DNA from: Gammaproteobacteria bacterium
GTDB taxonomy: Bacteria > Pseudomonadota > Gammaproteobacteria > Chromatiales > Chromatiaceae
Assembly (NCBI GenBank): GCA_030065815.1
Contig: JASJCU010000008.1
Span: forward strand, 1-55,339
Reading direction: 5' to 3'
DNA length: 55,339 nucleotides
Shown: in pieces, positions 16,970 through 32,703 of the stretch
Layout: every line of letters starts with the position of its first letter
Position numbering within the stretch: the first letter of the stretch is position 1
Position numbers and translations under genes: made by a program
The notes under the pieces: model-generated
Told to the model about the DNA's origin: nothing
Seen by the model: the letters and a program-made list of their open reading frames with translations, nothing else
The model's database searches: none

Positions 16970-17761
16970 TCATGTCGCGCAGCTGCGTCGCCGGGTGACG
17001 GTCGTGCCGGCGAGTTTCAGCGCCCAGGCCCACAGCGTCGAATCGCGCAGCGGCAGTACCATGAACCAGTGCTCGAGCACCGCGAACAGCAGCAGCGAAC
17101 CGACCAGCGTGTAAGCGCTGCGCAGAAACGCCGCATCGGCGACTATAGCAGCGGCGAACAGCAGCACCGCCAGCGCCGTGGCCAGCGTGACCGCAAGCGG
17201 GAAGAACAGATTGATCGGACCGCGCCCCATGTAGGTCGTCAAGAAGCGCAGGCGCTCGGGCAGCCAGTCGGCGTTGACGTTGGCGACGCCGAAGAACAGA
17301 TTGAGCTTGGCGCTCCAGCGCATCAGCCACAGGGTCAGGAAGGTACCGGTCGCCACGCGATTCGCCGCGTCCCAGGTCAGGTAGACGATCAACAGGCCGA
17401 GCAGCACGACCGCGAGCTCGTGGTAGAGGCTGGTCTGCAACGCCAGCCGAAACCGCGTCCAGCCCTGCGCCGACGCTGGACACGGCGACTTGCGGGGGCC
17501 GGTGAGCATGCCCGTGAAATAGCTGATCTCGAGCCATGCCCAGACGACCAGGGCCTGGGAGAACGCCACCAGTGCGCCGACTGTCGTGGTCTCCGAACTG
17601 CCGGCCCCGATGCCGACCAGGCAGGCGACTGCCGTCACGCCGACGATCAGCACGCTCCAGCGATGGGTCCGGCGCGGCAGGTGATTGAGTAACAGCACCA
17701 GCCCGGTGCCGAACCACCAGAGGAACAGCGCGAACGCGAAGGCCGTCATGTACTCGGACAT
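16970..17761 (-). CDS. puhE: Photosynthetic complex assembly protein PuhE (DUF3623)
   Basis: A 263-residue, strongly hydrophobic protein with about seven membrane spans, carrying WWFGTGLVLLLNHLPRRTH at the N-terminus, RKSP near residue 90, LMRWSAKLNLFFGVANVNA and FLTTYMGRGPINLFFPL. These are hallmarks of the PuhE/assembly protein 2 family, which affects reaction-centre and bacteriochlorophyll levels in Rhodobacter. Start ATG 17761 overlaps the puhC stop. Last gene of the leftward bchFNBHLM-lhaA-puhABCE operon. Confidence 0.9.
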   Translation of the reverse strand: MSEYMTAFAFALFLWWFGTGLVLLLNHLPRRTHRWSVLIVGVTAVACLVGIGAGSSETTTVGALVAFSQALVVWAWLEISYFTGMLTGPRKSPCPASAQGWTRFRLALQTSLYHELAVVLLGLLIVYLTWDAANRVATGTFLTLWLMRWSAKLNLFFGVANVNADWLPERLRFLTTYMGRGPINLFFPLAVTLATALAVLLFAAAIVADAAFLRSAYTLVGSLLLFAVLEHWFMVLPLRDSTLWAWALKLAGTTVTRRRSCAT

Positions 17762-18219
17762 CAGGAACTCTGGACCTGCGCGTCGAGCAGGCGCCTGAAC
17801 GAACCGACGTTGGTCGGTCCGAAGGCCTGCAGATCGATGCGTCTGCCGGTGGCCAGGTCTTCCAGCGTCAAGCGGCCGTCACCGTGTCGCGCCAGCCGAA
17901 ACGGGATCGCGCGGTCGAGCGCGTGGCTGCGGCGCTCGCGTGCCAGGCCGCGCAGCACGCCGCGGACGAAGTTCTCGGTGCCCGGTTGCAGTGCATCCAG
18001 CAGCAGGTCGTTGGACGCATCCCAGACGTAGACGACGCCGTCGACGCCGTCGGAGAAGCGCAGATCGCGCTGCTCGACGATGCTGTCCGGTAGCGGCTGA
18101 TCGGCTTTGTAGCCGACGGCCTGGGCGATGATTACGGCGAGCAGGCTGATCACGACTAGTGACAGCAGGCCGAGCAGCGCGCCGCGCGGGATCGGATGAT
18201 GCTCGAAGGGATCGCTCAC
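17761..18219 (-). CDS. puhC: Photosynthetic complex assembly protein PuhC
   Basis: A 152-residue protein with one N-terminal membrane helix (LLGLLSLVVISLLAVIIAQAV) and a periplasmic domain with RDLRFSDGVDGVVYVWDA, typical of PuhC. Rhodobacter PuhC is needed for normal RC-LH1 assembly. It lies 15 nt after puhB and overlaps puhE by ATGA. The His-Pro-rich start EHHPIPRGAL is also seen in relatives. Confidence 0.9.
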   Translation of the reverse strand: MSDPFEHHPIPRGALLGLLSLVVISLLAVIIAQAVGYKADQPLPDSIVEQRDLRFSDGVDGVVYVWDASNDLLLDALQPGTENFVRGVLRGLARERRSHALDRAIPFRLARHGDGRLTLEDLATGRRIDLQAFGPTNVGSFRRLLDAQVQSS

Positions 18220-18234
18220 TGACCGGGCCCGGCG

Positions 18235-18903
18235 TCAGGAGCAGGCCGCGCGCGGCCGGCCGGTCTCGCCGGCCGTGAGCCCGGTGCCGAGCGGCGCGGC
18301 GCTGCGGATGGGCGCGACCACGGCACTGTGCTGACCATCGACGATCTGCTGCAGCCGGAGTGCGACATCCTCGGGGTTCGCTATGCAGCGCAGCATCGGT
18401 TGCACCGGTGAGAAGTGCCACGGTTTGGCGTGCGGCCACAGTAGCCAGTACGACATCCTGCGACTGGCGGTCAGCGTCAGCACGATGCTGCCATGGGCGT
18501 CGCTGTCGCGTTTCAGGTCGGCGGCATCGATCTTGTCCCACGGGATGTTGATCATCATCGGCAGCGCAACACCGAAACGCATCACCAGCCGGCGATCGGT
18601 CATCGTGTAGATGGTCGTCGTCGCGTACAGCCAGGCCAGCAGCCCGAGCAGCCCGATCGTGGCCGCGCCGAGCAGCAGCAGCCACGATGCGCCCTTGGCC
18701 GCGGCGAACGGTGTCGCGCCGTCGGCCAGCGTCAGCGCGACGTGCGCAGCGGCCAGGACCGCGAAGTAGAAAGCGATCTTGCGCAGGTGAAACACCCGCA
18801 GCGCGAGCTGGCGCCATTCCGGTTCGCCCTGCCAGACGATGCGCTCACCTTGCGGGAGGTATTCGGGAAGGCCGCGGACCGGTTCTGATTCGTGTTCGTT
18901 CAT
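18235..18903 (-). CDS. puhB: Reaction-centre assembly protein PuhB
   Basis: A 222-residue membrane protein with PEYLPQGERIVWQGEPEWRQ at the N-terminus, about three hydrophobic segments, and a PH-like domain containing IYTMTDRRLVMRFGVALPM and NIPWDKI. These features define PuhB, which helps assemble the reaction centre around PuhA. The start overlaps the puhA stop. The C-terminal 30 residues are low-complexity and variable. Confidence 0.92.
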   Translation of the reverse strand: MNEHESEPVRGLPEYLPQGERIVWQGEPEWRQLALRVFHLRKIAFYFAVLAAAHVALTLADGATPFAAAKGASWLLLLGAATIGLLGLLAWLYATTTIYTMTDRRLVMRFGVALPMMINIPWDKIDAADLKRDSDAHGSIVLTLTASRRMSYWLLWPHAKPWHFSPVQPMLRCIANPEDVALRLQQIVDGQHSAVVAPIRSAAPLGTGLTAGETGRPRAACS

Positions 18904-19670
18904 AGGATCGGCTCCGCGCGCTGTGGCGTGGCATACAGGTGTCCGCCGCCGTAGAAGGCGCAGATCTTGTCTTCCTCCTGCAGCGTCACCTGGTCCGGGT
19001 TCGCCAGCCCGGGTACCTTGGCGAAGTGATCGGAGCGGATCGCCACCACCTGAACGCGTTCACCGTCCTTGCTGATGCGGACGAAATTGATCGGCAACAG
19101 GGCCTGGCCGCCGCCGTCGGTCGCGATCTCCAGGTAGCGGATCTGCGGTTCGGCGCGGTCCACCCAGATGTCGGTCACCGTGGCACCGATCTTGTCATCC
19201 AGGCCATAGACCGGCTTGCCGCGCGGATCGGGGTCGCGCTCTTCGACACTGAAATCGGTCGCGACGCGCATCGGAACGATGCGCGGGCGGCCGTCATAGG
19301 TCATGTCCGGGACCTCGGGGCGGATCGCGTAGGCGGCCGGGCCAACGCCGTCGACCATCGGGTCACCGGTGGGGTAGATCGGCGCGCCCGGCCAGCGCGC
19401 CGTCGGCTCGGCTGCCAGCGGGTAGCTCTCGGGATCGGTGCGCGGTGCCTGGCGGGTGCCGCCGTCATTCGGCATGCGGAAGGTCTTGGCCGGCGGCATG
19501 TCCGGAAAGCCGACCACGCGGATCCGCTTCGACCTGTCCGATTCCAGTGGATAGCCTTCGCGTTTGCCTTCGCGGTGCAGGTAGATGATCAGTCCGAAGA
19601 AGAAGATCCAGAAGACGTACAGCACGAGCTGTGCGACGTCGATATAGCTGGTGATTGCGCCTGTTCCCAT
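18900..19670 (-). CDS. puhA: Photosynthetic reaction centre H subunit PuhA
   Basis: Stabilises the L-M core and shapes the QB proton path on the cytoplasmic side. The 256-residue protein begins MGTGAITSYIDVAQLVLYVF with one membrane helix to about residue 32, then HREGKREGYPLE and a PRC-barrel domain (GKPVYGLDDKIGATVTDIWVDRAEPQIRYLEI). FYGGGHLYATPQRAEPIL is the usual C-terminal block. GGAGAA lies upstream of the ATG, and lhaA ends 27 nt before it. Expressed from the far bchF promoter or from an internal one. Confidence 0.96.
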   Translation of the reverse strand: MGTGAITSYIDVAQLVLYVFWIFFFGLIIYLHREGKREGYPLESDRSKRIRVVGFPDMPPAKTFRMPNDGGTRQAPRTDPESYPLAAEPTARWPGAPIYPTGDPMVDGVGPAAYAIRPEVPDMTYDGRPRIVPMRVATDFSVEERDPDPRGKPVYGLDDKIGATVTDIWVDRAEPQIRYLEIATDGGGQALLPINFVRISKDGERVQVVAIRSDHFAKVPGLANPDQVTLQEEDKICAFYGGGHLYATPQRAEPIL

Positions 19671-19697
19671 AGTCGGTTCTCCGTAGTTCAGGTGATA

Positions 19698-21128
19698 TCA
19701 GCCAGGGAAGTCCGGCAGGCCCAACGCCGCCTGCTGGTCGCCGAGGTCGCCCGGGCGACGCACCAGCGGGCCGATGGCCACCAGGGTGGCGAACAGCAGG
19801 CCGATCTCGGTGTGATAGACGATCCCGTAACCGGTCGCCGGTCCGCTCAGTGCCGGCCCGAGGCTGCCGTTGGCGGCGAGCTGCGTCGCGACGTCGCGGA
19901 TCGCGCCGCCGGCGGCGATCGCGATGCCGGCGGCCGTCGCCTGCACCGCCCCCCAGGCGCCCAGCGCGATCCCGCTCTCGGTGTGCTCGGTCAGTGCCAT
20001 CGCCGCGATCAGCGTACCGACGGCGAACAGCCCGCCGCCGAATCCGATCAGCCCGGTGCCGACACGAAACAGCAGCGCCGATCCGAGCGGCGACGCGAGG
20101 ATCACGGCGGCGAACGCGAACAGGCCGACCAGCGCGCCCAGGCCGGCGACGCGGATCGGATCCGCGCCGCGGCCCAGCCAGCGTGACGCCAGTACGAACG
20201 CGGCGAGCATGCCGGCGGCCAGTATCGCCGTCAGACCGGTCGTCGCGGCGACCGACAGGCCCAGCACCTCACCGCCGTAGGGCTCGAGCAATATGTCCTG
20301 CATGCTGAACCCGGCCGTGCCGAGGCCGACGGCGACCAGCAGGCGCACGGCGTTGCCGTGACCTTTGAACGCGTTCCAGGTCTCCCGGAACGGCGGGCGC
20401 GGCAGGTGCGGTGCGGTGCGTGCCGGATTGCGCGTCTCCTGCTGCCACAACGCGACGACGTTGAGGGCGATCGTGACCAGCGCGGCGCCCTGGATGACCT
20501 GGATCAGGCGCAGCTGGCTGAAGTTGTCGAGCAGTGCCGCGAAGCCGATCGAACTGACGACCATGCCGATCAGCAGCATCACGTACAACAGCGCGACGAC
20601 GCGCGGCCGGCTGCCCTCCGGTGCCAGGTCGGTGGCCAGCGCCAGGCCGGCCGTCTGGGTCGTGTGCAGCCCGGCACCGGTCAACAGGAACGCCAGCGCG
20701 GTCGCCAGGTACGCGACCCACATCGGGCCGTGCGTGTCGCCGGACAGGACCAGCAGCGCAAACGGCATGATCGCGAGTCCGCCGAACTGCGCCATCGAAC
20801 CCATCCACAGGAACGGGACGCGGCGCCAGCCGAGGTAGCAGCGATGGTGGTCGGAGCGGTGGCCGATCAGGGCGCGCAGCGGCGCGAACAGCAGTGGCAG
20901 CGCGACCATCAGCGATACCAGCCAGGCCGGGACATCGAGTTCCAGCACCATGACCCGGTTCAGCGTACCGTTGAGCAGCACGATCGCCATGCCCACGGAC
21001 ACCTGGAACAACGACAGGCGCAGCAGCCGCGAGACCGGCAGCGCCGTGCTCGTCGCGTCGGCGAATGGCAGGAAGCGCGGTCCGAGCGCGATCCATGCCC
21101 GCGTCAGTTCGCTGGCGGCGCGCCTCAC
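19698..21128 (-). CDS. lhaA: Light-harvesting 1 assembly protein LhaA (PucC family transporter-like)
   Basis: A 476-residue major-facilitator-type membrane protein of the PucC/LhaA family, about 12 spans, with LNGTLNRVMVLELDVPAWLVSLMV, RALIGHRSDHHRCYLGWRRVP and FSMQDILLEPYGGEVLGLSV, signature blocks of the family. LhaA is required for LH1 assembly and may deliver bacteriochlorophyll. The start is GTG 21128, which overlaps the bchM stop as GTGA; the longer open frame runs through bchM and is a shadow. Its place before puhA is conserved in purple bacteria. Confidence 0.93.
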   Translation of the reverse strand: MRRAASELTRAWIALGPRFLPFADATSTALPVSRLLRLSLFQVSVGMAIVLLNGTLNRVMVLELDVPAWLVSLMVALPLLFAPLRALIGHRSDHHRCYLGWRRVPFLWMGSMAQFGGLAIMPFALLVLSGDTHGPMWVAYLATALAFLLTGAGLHTTQTAGLALATDLAPEGSRPRVVALLYVMLLIGMVVSSIGFAALLDNFSQLRLIQVIQGAALVTIALNVVALWQQETRNPARTAPHLPRPPFRETWNAFKGHGNAVRLLVAVGLGTAGFSMQDILLEPYGGEVLGLSVAATTGLTAILAAGMLAAFVLASRWLGRGADPIRVAGLGALVGLFAFAAVILASPLGSALLFRVGTGLIGFGGGLFAVGTLIAAMALTEHTESGIALGAWGAVQATAAGIAIAAGGAIRDVATQLAANGSLGPALSGPATGYGIVYHTEIGLLFATLVAIGPLVRRPGDLGDQQAALGLPDFPG

Positions 21129-21825
21129 AGACGCTCCAGTTCGAACGCCTGCGACGTGTAGAAACCGCTCTGCACGAGCCGGCTGCGGCCACGCCGCCAC
21201 AGCGCCAGACCGCTCGCGGTGCCGAGCGACTGCCACAGGCGGGCCTCGACGACGGGCTCGATGGCCGGCGCGCGGTCGCTGCGCGGGAACCAGCGGCCGA
21301 TCGCGTGCATCGCGGCGAGCACCGGCGTGCGCGGCGCAAACGTGAACGTCATCGACCGGGACGCGATGCTGGCGAGGCCGGCCAGCATGCGCACGGCGTC
21401 GTCGAGGTCGTAGTGGATCAGCGAATCCATCGCGATGACGTGGTCGAAATCGCCGAGCTCCGGGTCCCACATGTCGCCGACGCGGAACTCGAGACTGCCG
21501 CGACCGAGGCCCGCGGGGATGCGTTCGCGGGCCAGCTGGATCAATGTCGGCGACAGGTCGACGGCGACGACGTCGGCGCCGCGGCGGGCGGCCTCGACGG
21601 CCAGCGTGCCGGTGCCGCAGCCGGCATCGAGGATGCGCCTGCCGGCCAGTTCGTCGGGCAGCCAGCCGAGCAGCGTGTTGCGCATCTGATCGCGACCCGC
21701 GCGCACGGTCTGGCGGATGCGCCCGACCGGCGCGTTCGACGTCAGCCGCGACCACGCCTCGGCGGCGGTGCGATCGAAGTAGTGCTCCACTTCCGAGCGT
21801 CTCTGTTTGTAGGTCAGCGTTGCCA

Positions 21826-21826
<1 letters not shown>
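21125..21826 (-). CDS. bchM: Magnesium protoporphyrin IX methyltransferase BchM
   Basis: Methylates the C13 propionate of Mg-protoporphyrin IX with S-adenosylmethionine, making the substrate of AcsF and BchE. The 233-residue product carries VEHYFDRTAAEAWSRLTSNAP at the N-terminus and the SAM loop ILDAGCGTGTLAVEAARRGA (about residues 68-87), then VIAMDSLIHYD. Start ATG overlaps the bchL stop; the stop overlaps the lhaA GTG. The C-terminal FELERL end is short but complete. Confidence 0.95.
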
Positions 21827-26427
<4,601 letters not shown>

Positions 26428-26438
<11 letters not shown>

Positions 26439-27993
26439 AGTGGGCTTTGGCTTCATACAGGGTCTCAACGCTGATCATGTCGACACCGCGCTCGAGTGCG
26501 AACTTCTCGGTATTGCGACGCGCCTTGCCGCGGACGAAGAACGGGACCTTCTTCAGCTCCTGCTCGGCCGCCGATTCCCAGCCCGGCGCGGCCGTGTCCG
26601 GGTCGGCGAGGCTCTCGTTGGCCGCCGGGCGCAGGCCCTGGGCGTCGTGCGCGGCCAGATGCGACGGCAGGCGGTCGTCGTTGAACTCGAAGTCGTCGCG
26701 GAACATCGTCAGCAGGTGTTCCTCGAGGCCCATCATCAGCGGGTGCACCCAGCTGTCGAAGATCACGTTGGCGCCTTCGAAGCCGGCCTGCGGCGAATAG
26801 CGCGCCGGATAGTCCTGGACGTGCGCCGGTGTCGAGATCACCGCGCAGCCGATGCCCAGACGCTTGGCGATGTGGCGCTCCATCTGCGTGCCGAGCACCA
26901 GTTCCGGCTGCAGCTCGGCGATATGTCTCTCGACCTCGAGGTAGTCATCGGTGATAAGCGGCTCGACGCCGTACGCCTGCGCGGCACGGCGCACGTCGCG
27001 GGCGAGTTCGCGCGAATACGTGCCGAGTCCGACGACGTCGAAACCGAGCTCGTCGCGGGCGATGCGCGCGGCGGCCACGGCGTGCGTGGCGTCGGCGAAG
27101 ATGAACACGCGCTTGCCGGTCAGGTAGGTGGCGTCGACCGAGCGCGAGTACCAGGGCAGCCGCGACCGGGCCGCGTCGACCGCGTGGCTGACGTCGACGC
27201 CGGTGGCCTCGCCGACCTCGCGCAGGAAATCGCAGGTGGCGCCGACGCCGATCGGCACCGTCGAAATCGTCGGCTGGCCGAAGGTGCGCTGCAGCCAGCC
27301 GCACGCGGTCCTCGCGACCTCCGGGTACAGGCAGACGTTGGCGTCGGCGTCCGGGATGCGCAACAGGTCCTCGGGGCTGGCCCCCAACGGCGCCGTGACC
27401 CGCACGTCGACACCGACGTCGGCGAGCAGCCGGCGGATCTCGATTACGTCGTCGCGGCAGCGGAACCCCAGCGCGCTCGGGCCGAGCAGGTTGACACTGG
27501 GGCGCTCGCCGTGGCCACGTGGCGGCCGCTGCCCGTCCGGCGCCGCGGCACGCCCGCCGAGCAGTCCGCGCACCAGGTGATAGAAGGCCTCGCTGGCGCC
27601 CCAGTTCTCCTTGCGCGAGTACGCCGACAGCTCGAGCGGGATCACCGGCATCGGCAGCTGGGCGCCGCGCGCCAGCGAACCCGGCTGGTCCTGCAGCAGT
27701 TCCGCCGTGCACGAGTCGCCGACCAGCATCAGCTTCGGCCGGAAGCGCTCGGCGGCCTCGCGCAGCGCGCGCATCACCAGTGCCGCGGTGTCCTGGCCGA
27801 GATCGCGCGCCTGGAAGGTCGTGTAGCTGACCGGCGGGCGCTGCCCGTGCCGCTCGATCATCGTGAACAGCAGGTCGGCGTAGGTGTCGCCCTGCGGCGC
27901 ATGCAACACCATGTGGACGTCGCGCATCGACGCCGCGACGCGGATCGCGCCGACGTGCGGGGGGCCTTCGTAGGTCCAGAAAGTCAGCTCCAT
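26428..27993 (-). CDS. bchB: Light-independent protochlorophyllide reductase subunit BchB
   Basis: NifK-like subunit of the dark-operative protochlorophyllide reductase. The 521-residue protein starts [20 protein letters not shown] and has Asp36 in [13 protein letters not shown], the aspartate that serves as the unusual [4Fe-4S] ligand in characterised Bch[12 protein letters not shown] and [21 protein letters not shown] follow. The ATG is five bases after the bchN stop. The C-terminal helical domain ([21 protein letters not shown]) is complete. Confidence 0.96.
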
Positions 27994-27998
27994 CCGGG

Positions 27999-29904
<1,906 letters not shown>

Positions 29905-30021
29905 TCAGCTGACGCGACGGCTTAACTGTCGATATCGCTTTTCCTGTGAGCTGCAGATTTGCTTTAGAATGTGCGGCTTTGTTCCGCTTTCTGTCCGCAA
30001 AACCCGCACCGGTACCCCGAT

Positions 30022-31425
30022 TTGTCAAAAAAGAAATCCGTTTTCCGAGACATCGACGGGTCCGACCTGGCAACCCTGATGGAGGCCGCGGTCGATGTCG
30101 CGATGGTCGTCAGCAAACGCGGCAAGATCAACGCGGCGACATTCTCGAACCCGGACCTGCACGGCGAACTCAACGCCGTGCTGGTCGGCAAGCGCCTGGT
30201 CGACACGGTAACGGACGACAGCCTGCAGAAGGCCGAGGAGCTGCTGCATGTCGCCAACGGCCAGGGCCCGGGCCCGGTGGTCCGCGACCTGGTGCACCGG
30301 CTGCCGGACGGTTCGCAGCTGCCGGTGCGCTACGGCGCGGTGCCGGTGTTCGGCGACGGCCGGGTCGCGTTGCTCGGCCGCGATCAGCGTGCCGTGGCCG
30401 CGTTGCAGCAACAGGTGCTGGATGCGCAGATGGCGCTGGAGCAGGACTACTGGCGGTTGCGTCACGTCGAGGCGCGCTATCGACTGTTGTTCCAGATGGC
30501 CGGAGAGCCGCTGCTGATCGTCGACGAGCTGAGCCGGCGGGTGCTCGAGGCCAATCCGCTCGCCGACAAGCTCCTGGCGCCCGGCGGCAAGTCGATCGTC
30601 GGCAAGGCCCTGTCGACGGGCCTCGACAAGGCCGGCAGCGCGGCCCTGCTGGAGATGCTGCAGGAGGCGAGTGCGCTGGGCCGCGGCAGCGTAGCGGGCC
30701 TGCGCGCCGCCACCGGCAGCCAGACCTTTGGCGCGTCGGCGACCCTGCTGCGCCAGGGCGACGAGGCGCGCTTCCTGGTTCGCCTGTCGTTGGCCGACCA
30801 GCCCGCCGCCGCGCCGGGTGACGACGCGGCGGCGTGCATCGACGGCGTGATGCGCCACGCGCCGGACGCCGTCGTGCTGACAGACACCGACGGACACATC
30901 CGCGCCGTCAACCAGACGTTCCTGGAGATCGCCCAGCTGGCGTCCGAGGAACAGGTCATCGGGCGTTCGATCGACCGCTGGCTGGGGCGCAGCGGCGTCG
31001 ACCTCAGCGTGCTGTTGAACAATCTCCGCCAGCACGAGTCGGTGCGGCTGTTCGCGACCAAGCTGCGCAGCGAATTCGGCATGACCACCGATGTCGAGAT
31101 CTCGGTCGGCAGCTATGCCGACGGCGATCGCGCCGGGTTCGCATTCTTCATCCGTGACGTCGGCCGCCGACTCGCCGGCGACGCGGCCGGCGCGCCGCCG
31201 CTGCCGAGATCGGTCGAACAGATCACCCAGCAGGTCGGCCGCGTGCCGCTCAAGGACCTGGTCCGCCAATCGACCGACCTGGTCGAGAAACTGTGTATCG
31301 AGACCGCGCTGGAACTGACCGGTGACAACCGGGCATCGGCCGCCGAGCTGCTCGGCGTCAGCCGCCAGGGGCTGTACGCCAAGCTCAACCGCTACAACCT
31401 CGCCGACAAGAGCAGCGAAGACTAG
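30022..31425 (+). CDS. ppsR: Photosynthesis repressor PpsR/CrtJ
   Basis: Redox- and light-responsive repressor of pigment and antenna genes. The protein of about 467 residues has an N-terminal PAS-like region (LMEAAVDVAMVVSKRGKI), a coiled linker (QQQVLDAQMALEQDYWRLR), two PAS domains (RYRLLFQMAGEPLLIVDE; VMRHAPDAVVLTDTDGHIRA) and a Fis-type HTH (ASAAELLGVSRQGLYAKL). Cys425 in EKLCIETALEL matches the conserved redox Cys of the HTH domain; the central Cys known in Rhodobacter is not aligned. The start is uncertain: TTG 30022 (MSKKKSVF) is preferred, GTG 29971 is possible. It lies next to its own paired operator. Confidence 0.93.
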   Translation: MSKKKSVFRDIDGSDLATLMEAAVDVAMVVSKRGKINAATFSNPDLHGELNAVLVGKRLVDTVTDDSLQKAEELLHVANGQGPGPVVRDLVHRLPDGSQLPVRYGAVPVFGDGRVALLGRDQRAVAALQQQVLDAQMALEQDYWRLRHVEARYRLLFQMAGEPLLIVDELSRRVLEANPLADKLLAPGGKSIVGKALSTGLDKAGSAALLEMLQEASALGRGSVAGLRAATGSQTFGASATLLRQGDEARFLVRLSLADQPAAAPGDDAAACIDGVMRHAPDAVVLTDTDGHIRAVNQTFLEIAQLASEEQVIGRSIDRWLGRSGVDLSVLLNNLRQHESVRLFATKLRSEFGMTTDVEISVGSYADGDRAGFAFFIRDVGRRLAGDAAGAPPLPRSVEQITQQVGRVPLKDLVRQSTDLVEKLCIETALELTGDNRASAAELLGVSRQGLYAKLNRYNLADKSSED

Positions 31426-31737
31426 GGCCCTTTCCGGCCGGCGCGACGTCGCCGGGACGCCACGTCGGCGGCCAGCGCAGCGCCGCTGCGGATGGCCTGT
31501 ACGCGCCGCCGCACACCACGACCCGCGCAGCGCACGCGCCGGTCGGGGCCACGCGGCGGCGCGGTCTCTGGTCCGGTTTTGGCCATCGGCCCGGCCTGCA
31601 CACCGCGCCTGCGCGGCGGCGTCCGGTCGGGCGCGCCGCGGTTCCTGCGCCAGCGCCCGTGCGGCGACGGCACGGCCGCCAGCGGCCCGGTTGGCCTGGC
31701 GTCGGCAGCGCGGCCGCGGTCTCCGGCATGCGTCGAG
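31426..31737. other. 312-nt region between ppsR and the bchG promoter
   Basis: Very GC-rich, with several short frames on both strands but no recognisable product, ribosome site or T-tailed hairpin. It probably holds the ppsR 3' end and upstream DNA of the bchG promoter. Confidence 0.4.
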
Positions 31738-31781
31738 TGACAATCTAAATTGACATGTCCAATAGACAAGTCTAGATTACA
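31738..31781 (+). promoter_or_regulatory. bchG promoter overlapped by degenerate tandem PpsR operators
   Basis: TTGACA (31750-31755), a 17-bp spacer and TAGATT (31773-31778) form a near-consensus promoter whose start would be at 31785-31786, the bchG ATG itself. Two imperfect PpsR-type elements, TGACAATCTAAATTGACA (31738-31755) and AGACAAGTCTAGATTACA (31764-31781), each with one half-site mismatch, are again 8 bp apart and cover the whole promoter. Confidence 0.7.
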
Positions 31782-31785
31782 CTGC

Positions 31786-32703
31786 ATGCAATCGACGGCC
31801 ACTCTCAGCCGCTCACGGCAACGCCCCGCAGCGTCTGCGCTGCTCGAGCTGCTGAAGCCGGTCACGTGGTTTCCGCCGATGTGGGCGTTCCTGTGCGGCG
31901 TCGTGTCGTCCGGCGAAGCGGTCGTCGGTCAGCTGGGCATCGTCGTGCTCGGCATCCTGCTCGCAGGGCCACTGGTCTGCGGCGCCAGCCAGGTCGTCAA
32001 CGACTGGTTCGACCGCGATGTCGATGCGATCAACGAGCCGCAGCGACCGATCCCGTCCGGCCGGGTCCCCGGCCGCTGGGGCCTGTACTTCGCCATCGCC
32101 TGGTCGCTGCTCGCGCTCGCGGTCGGCGTGCTGCTGGGCCCGTGGGTGTTCGCGGCGACCGTGCTCGGCCTGCTGCTGGCCTGGGCCTACAGCGCGCCGC
32201 CGTTGCGACTGAAACTGAACGGCTGGTGGGGCAACGCCGCGGTCGGCATCTCGTACGAGGGCCTGGCCTGGGTGACCGGCGCCGCGGTGATGATCGGCGG
32301 TGCGCTGCCGGACGGCCGCATCCTGCTGCTGGCGCTGCTGTACAGCATCGGCGCGCACGGCATCATGACGCTCAACGACTTCAAGTCGATCGACGGCGAC
32401 CGGCAGATGGGCGTGCGCTCGATCCCGGTCCGGCTCGGTCCGGCGCGGGCCGCCCGCCTGGCCTGCTGGACCATGGCCGTGCCGCAACTGCTCGTCGCCG
32501 GTCTGCTCCTGTACTGGGGGAGCTGGCCGTTCGCGCTGCTCGTCGTCGGCGTGCTGCTGGCGCAGCTCGTGGCGATGCGCCGGCTGCTGCGCGACCCGCG
32601 CCGGTTCGCGCCGTGGTACAACGCCACCGGCGTCTCGCTGTACGTGCTCGGCATGCTGGCGAGCGCGTTCGCGGTCCGGGCGCTGGTCGGAGCCGGCGGC
32701 TGA
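31786..32703 (+). CDS. bchG: Bacteriochlorophyll synthase BchG
   Basis: Attaches geranylgeranyl or phytyl diphosphate to bacteriochlorophyllide a. The 305-residue UbiA-family membrane protein has the first Asp-rich motif VVNDWFDRDVDAINEPQRPI and the second in TLNDFKSIDGDRQMG, plus LLKPVTWFPPMWAF near the N-terminus. About eight membrane spans. ATG 31786 gives the usual N-terminus; it has no Shine-Dalgarno and coincides with the predicted transcription start, suggesting a leaderless mRNA. Start of the bchG-(PucC family)-bchP-HTH unit. Confidence 0.95.
   Translation: MQSTATLSRSRQRPAASALLELLKPVTWFPPMWAFLCGVVSSGEAVVGQLGIVVLGILLAGPLVCGASQVVNDWFDRDVDAINEPQRPIPSGRVPGRWGLYFAIAWSLLALAVGVLLGPWVFAATVLGLLLAWAYSAPPLRLKLNGWWGNAAVGISYEGLAWVTGAAVMIGGALPDGRILLLALLYSIGAHGIMTLNDFKSIDGDRQMGVRSIPVRLGPARAARLACWTMAVPQLLVAGLLLYWGSWPFALLVVGVLLAQLVAMRRLLRDPRRFAPWYNATGVSLYVLGMLASAFAVRALVGAGG

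Noticed and set aside
29971-30021. GTG start for ppsR adding 17 residues
   Set aside because: The extra residues do not resemble PpsR. TTG 30022 gives a length close to known PpsR, but the choice is not certain.
31750-31785. TTG start at 31750 for bchG
   Set aside because: Twelve extra residues would be encoded by the promoter itself (TTGACA, TAGATT) and are not part of the BchG family.
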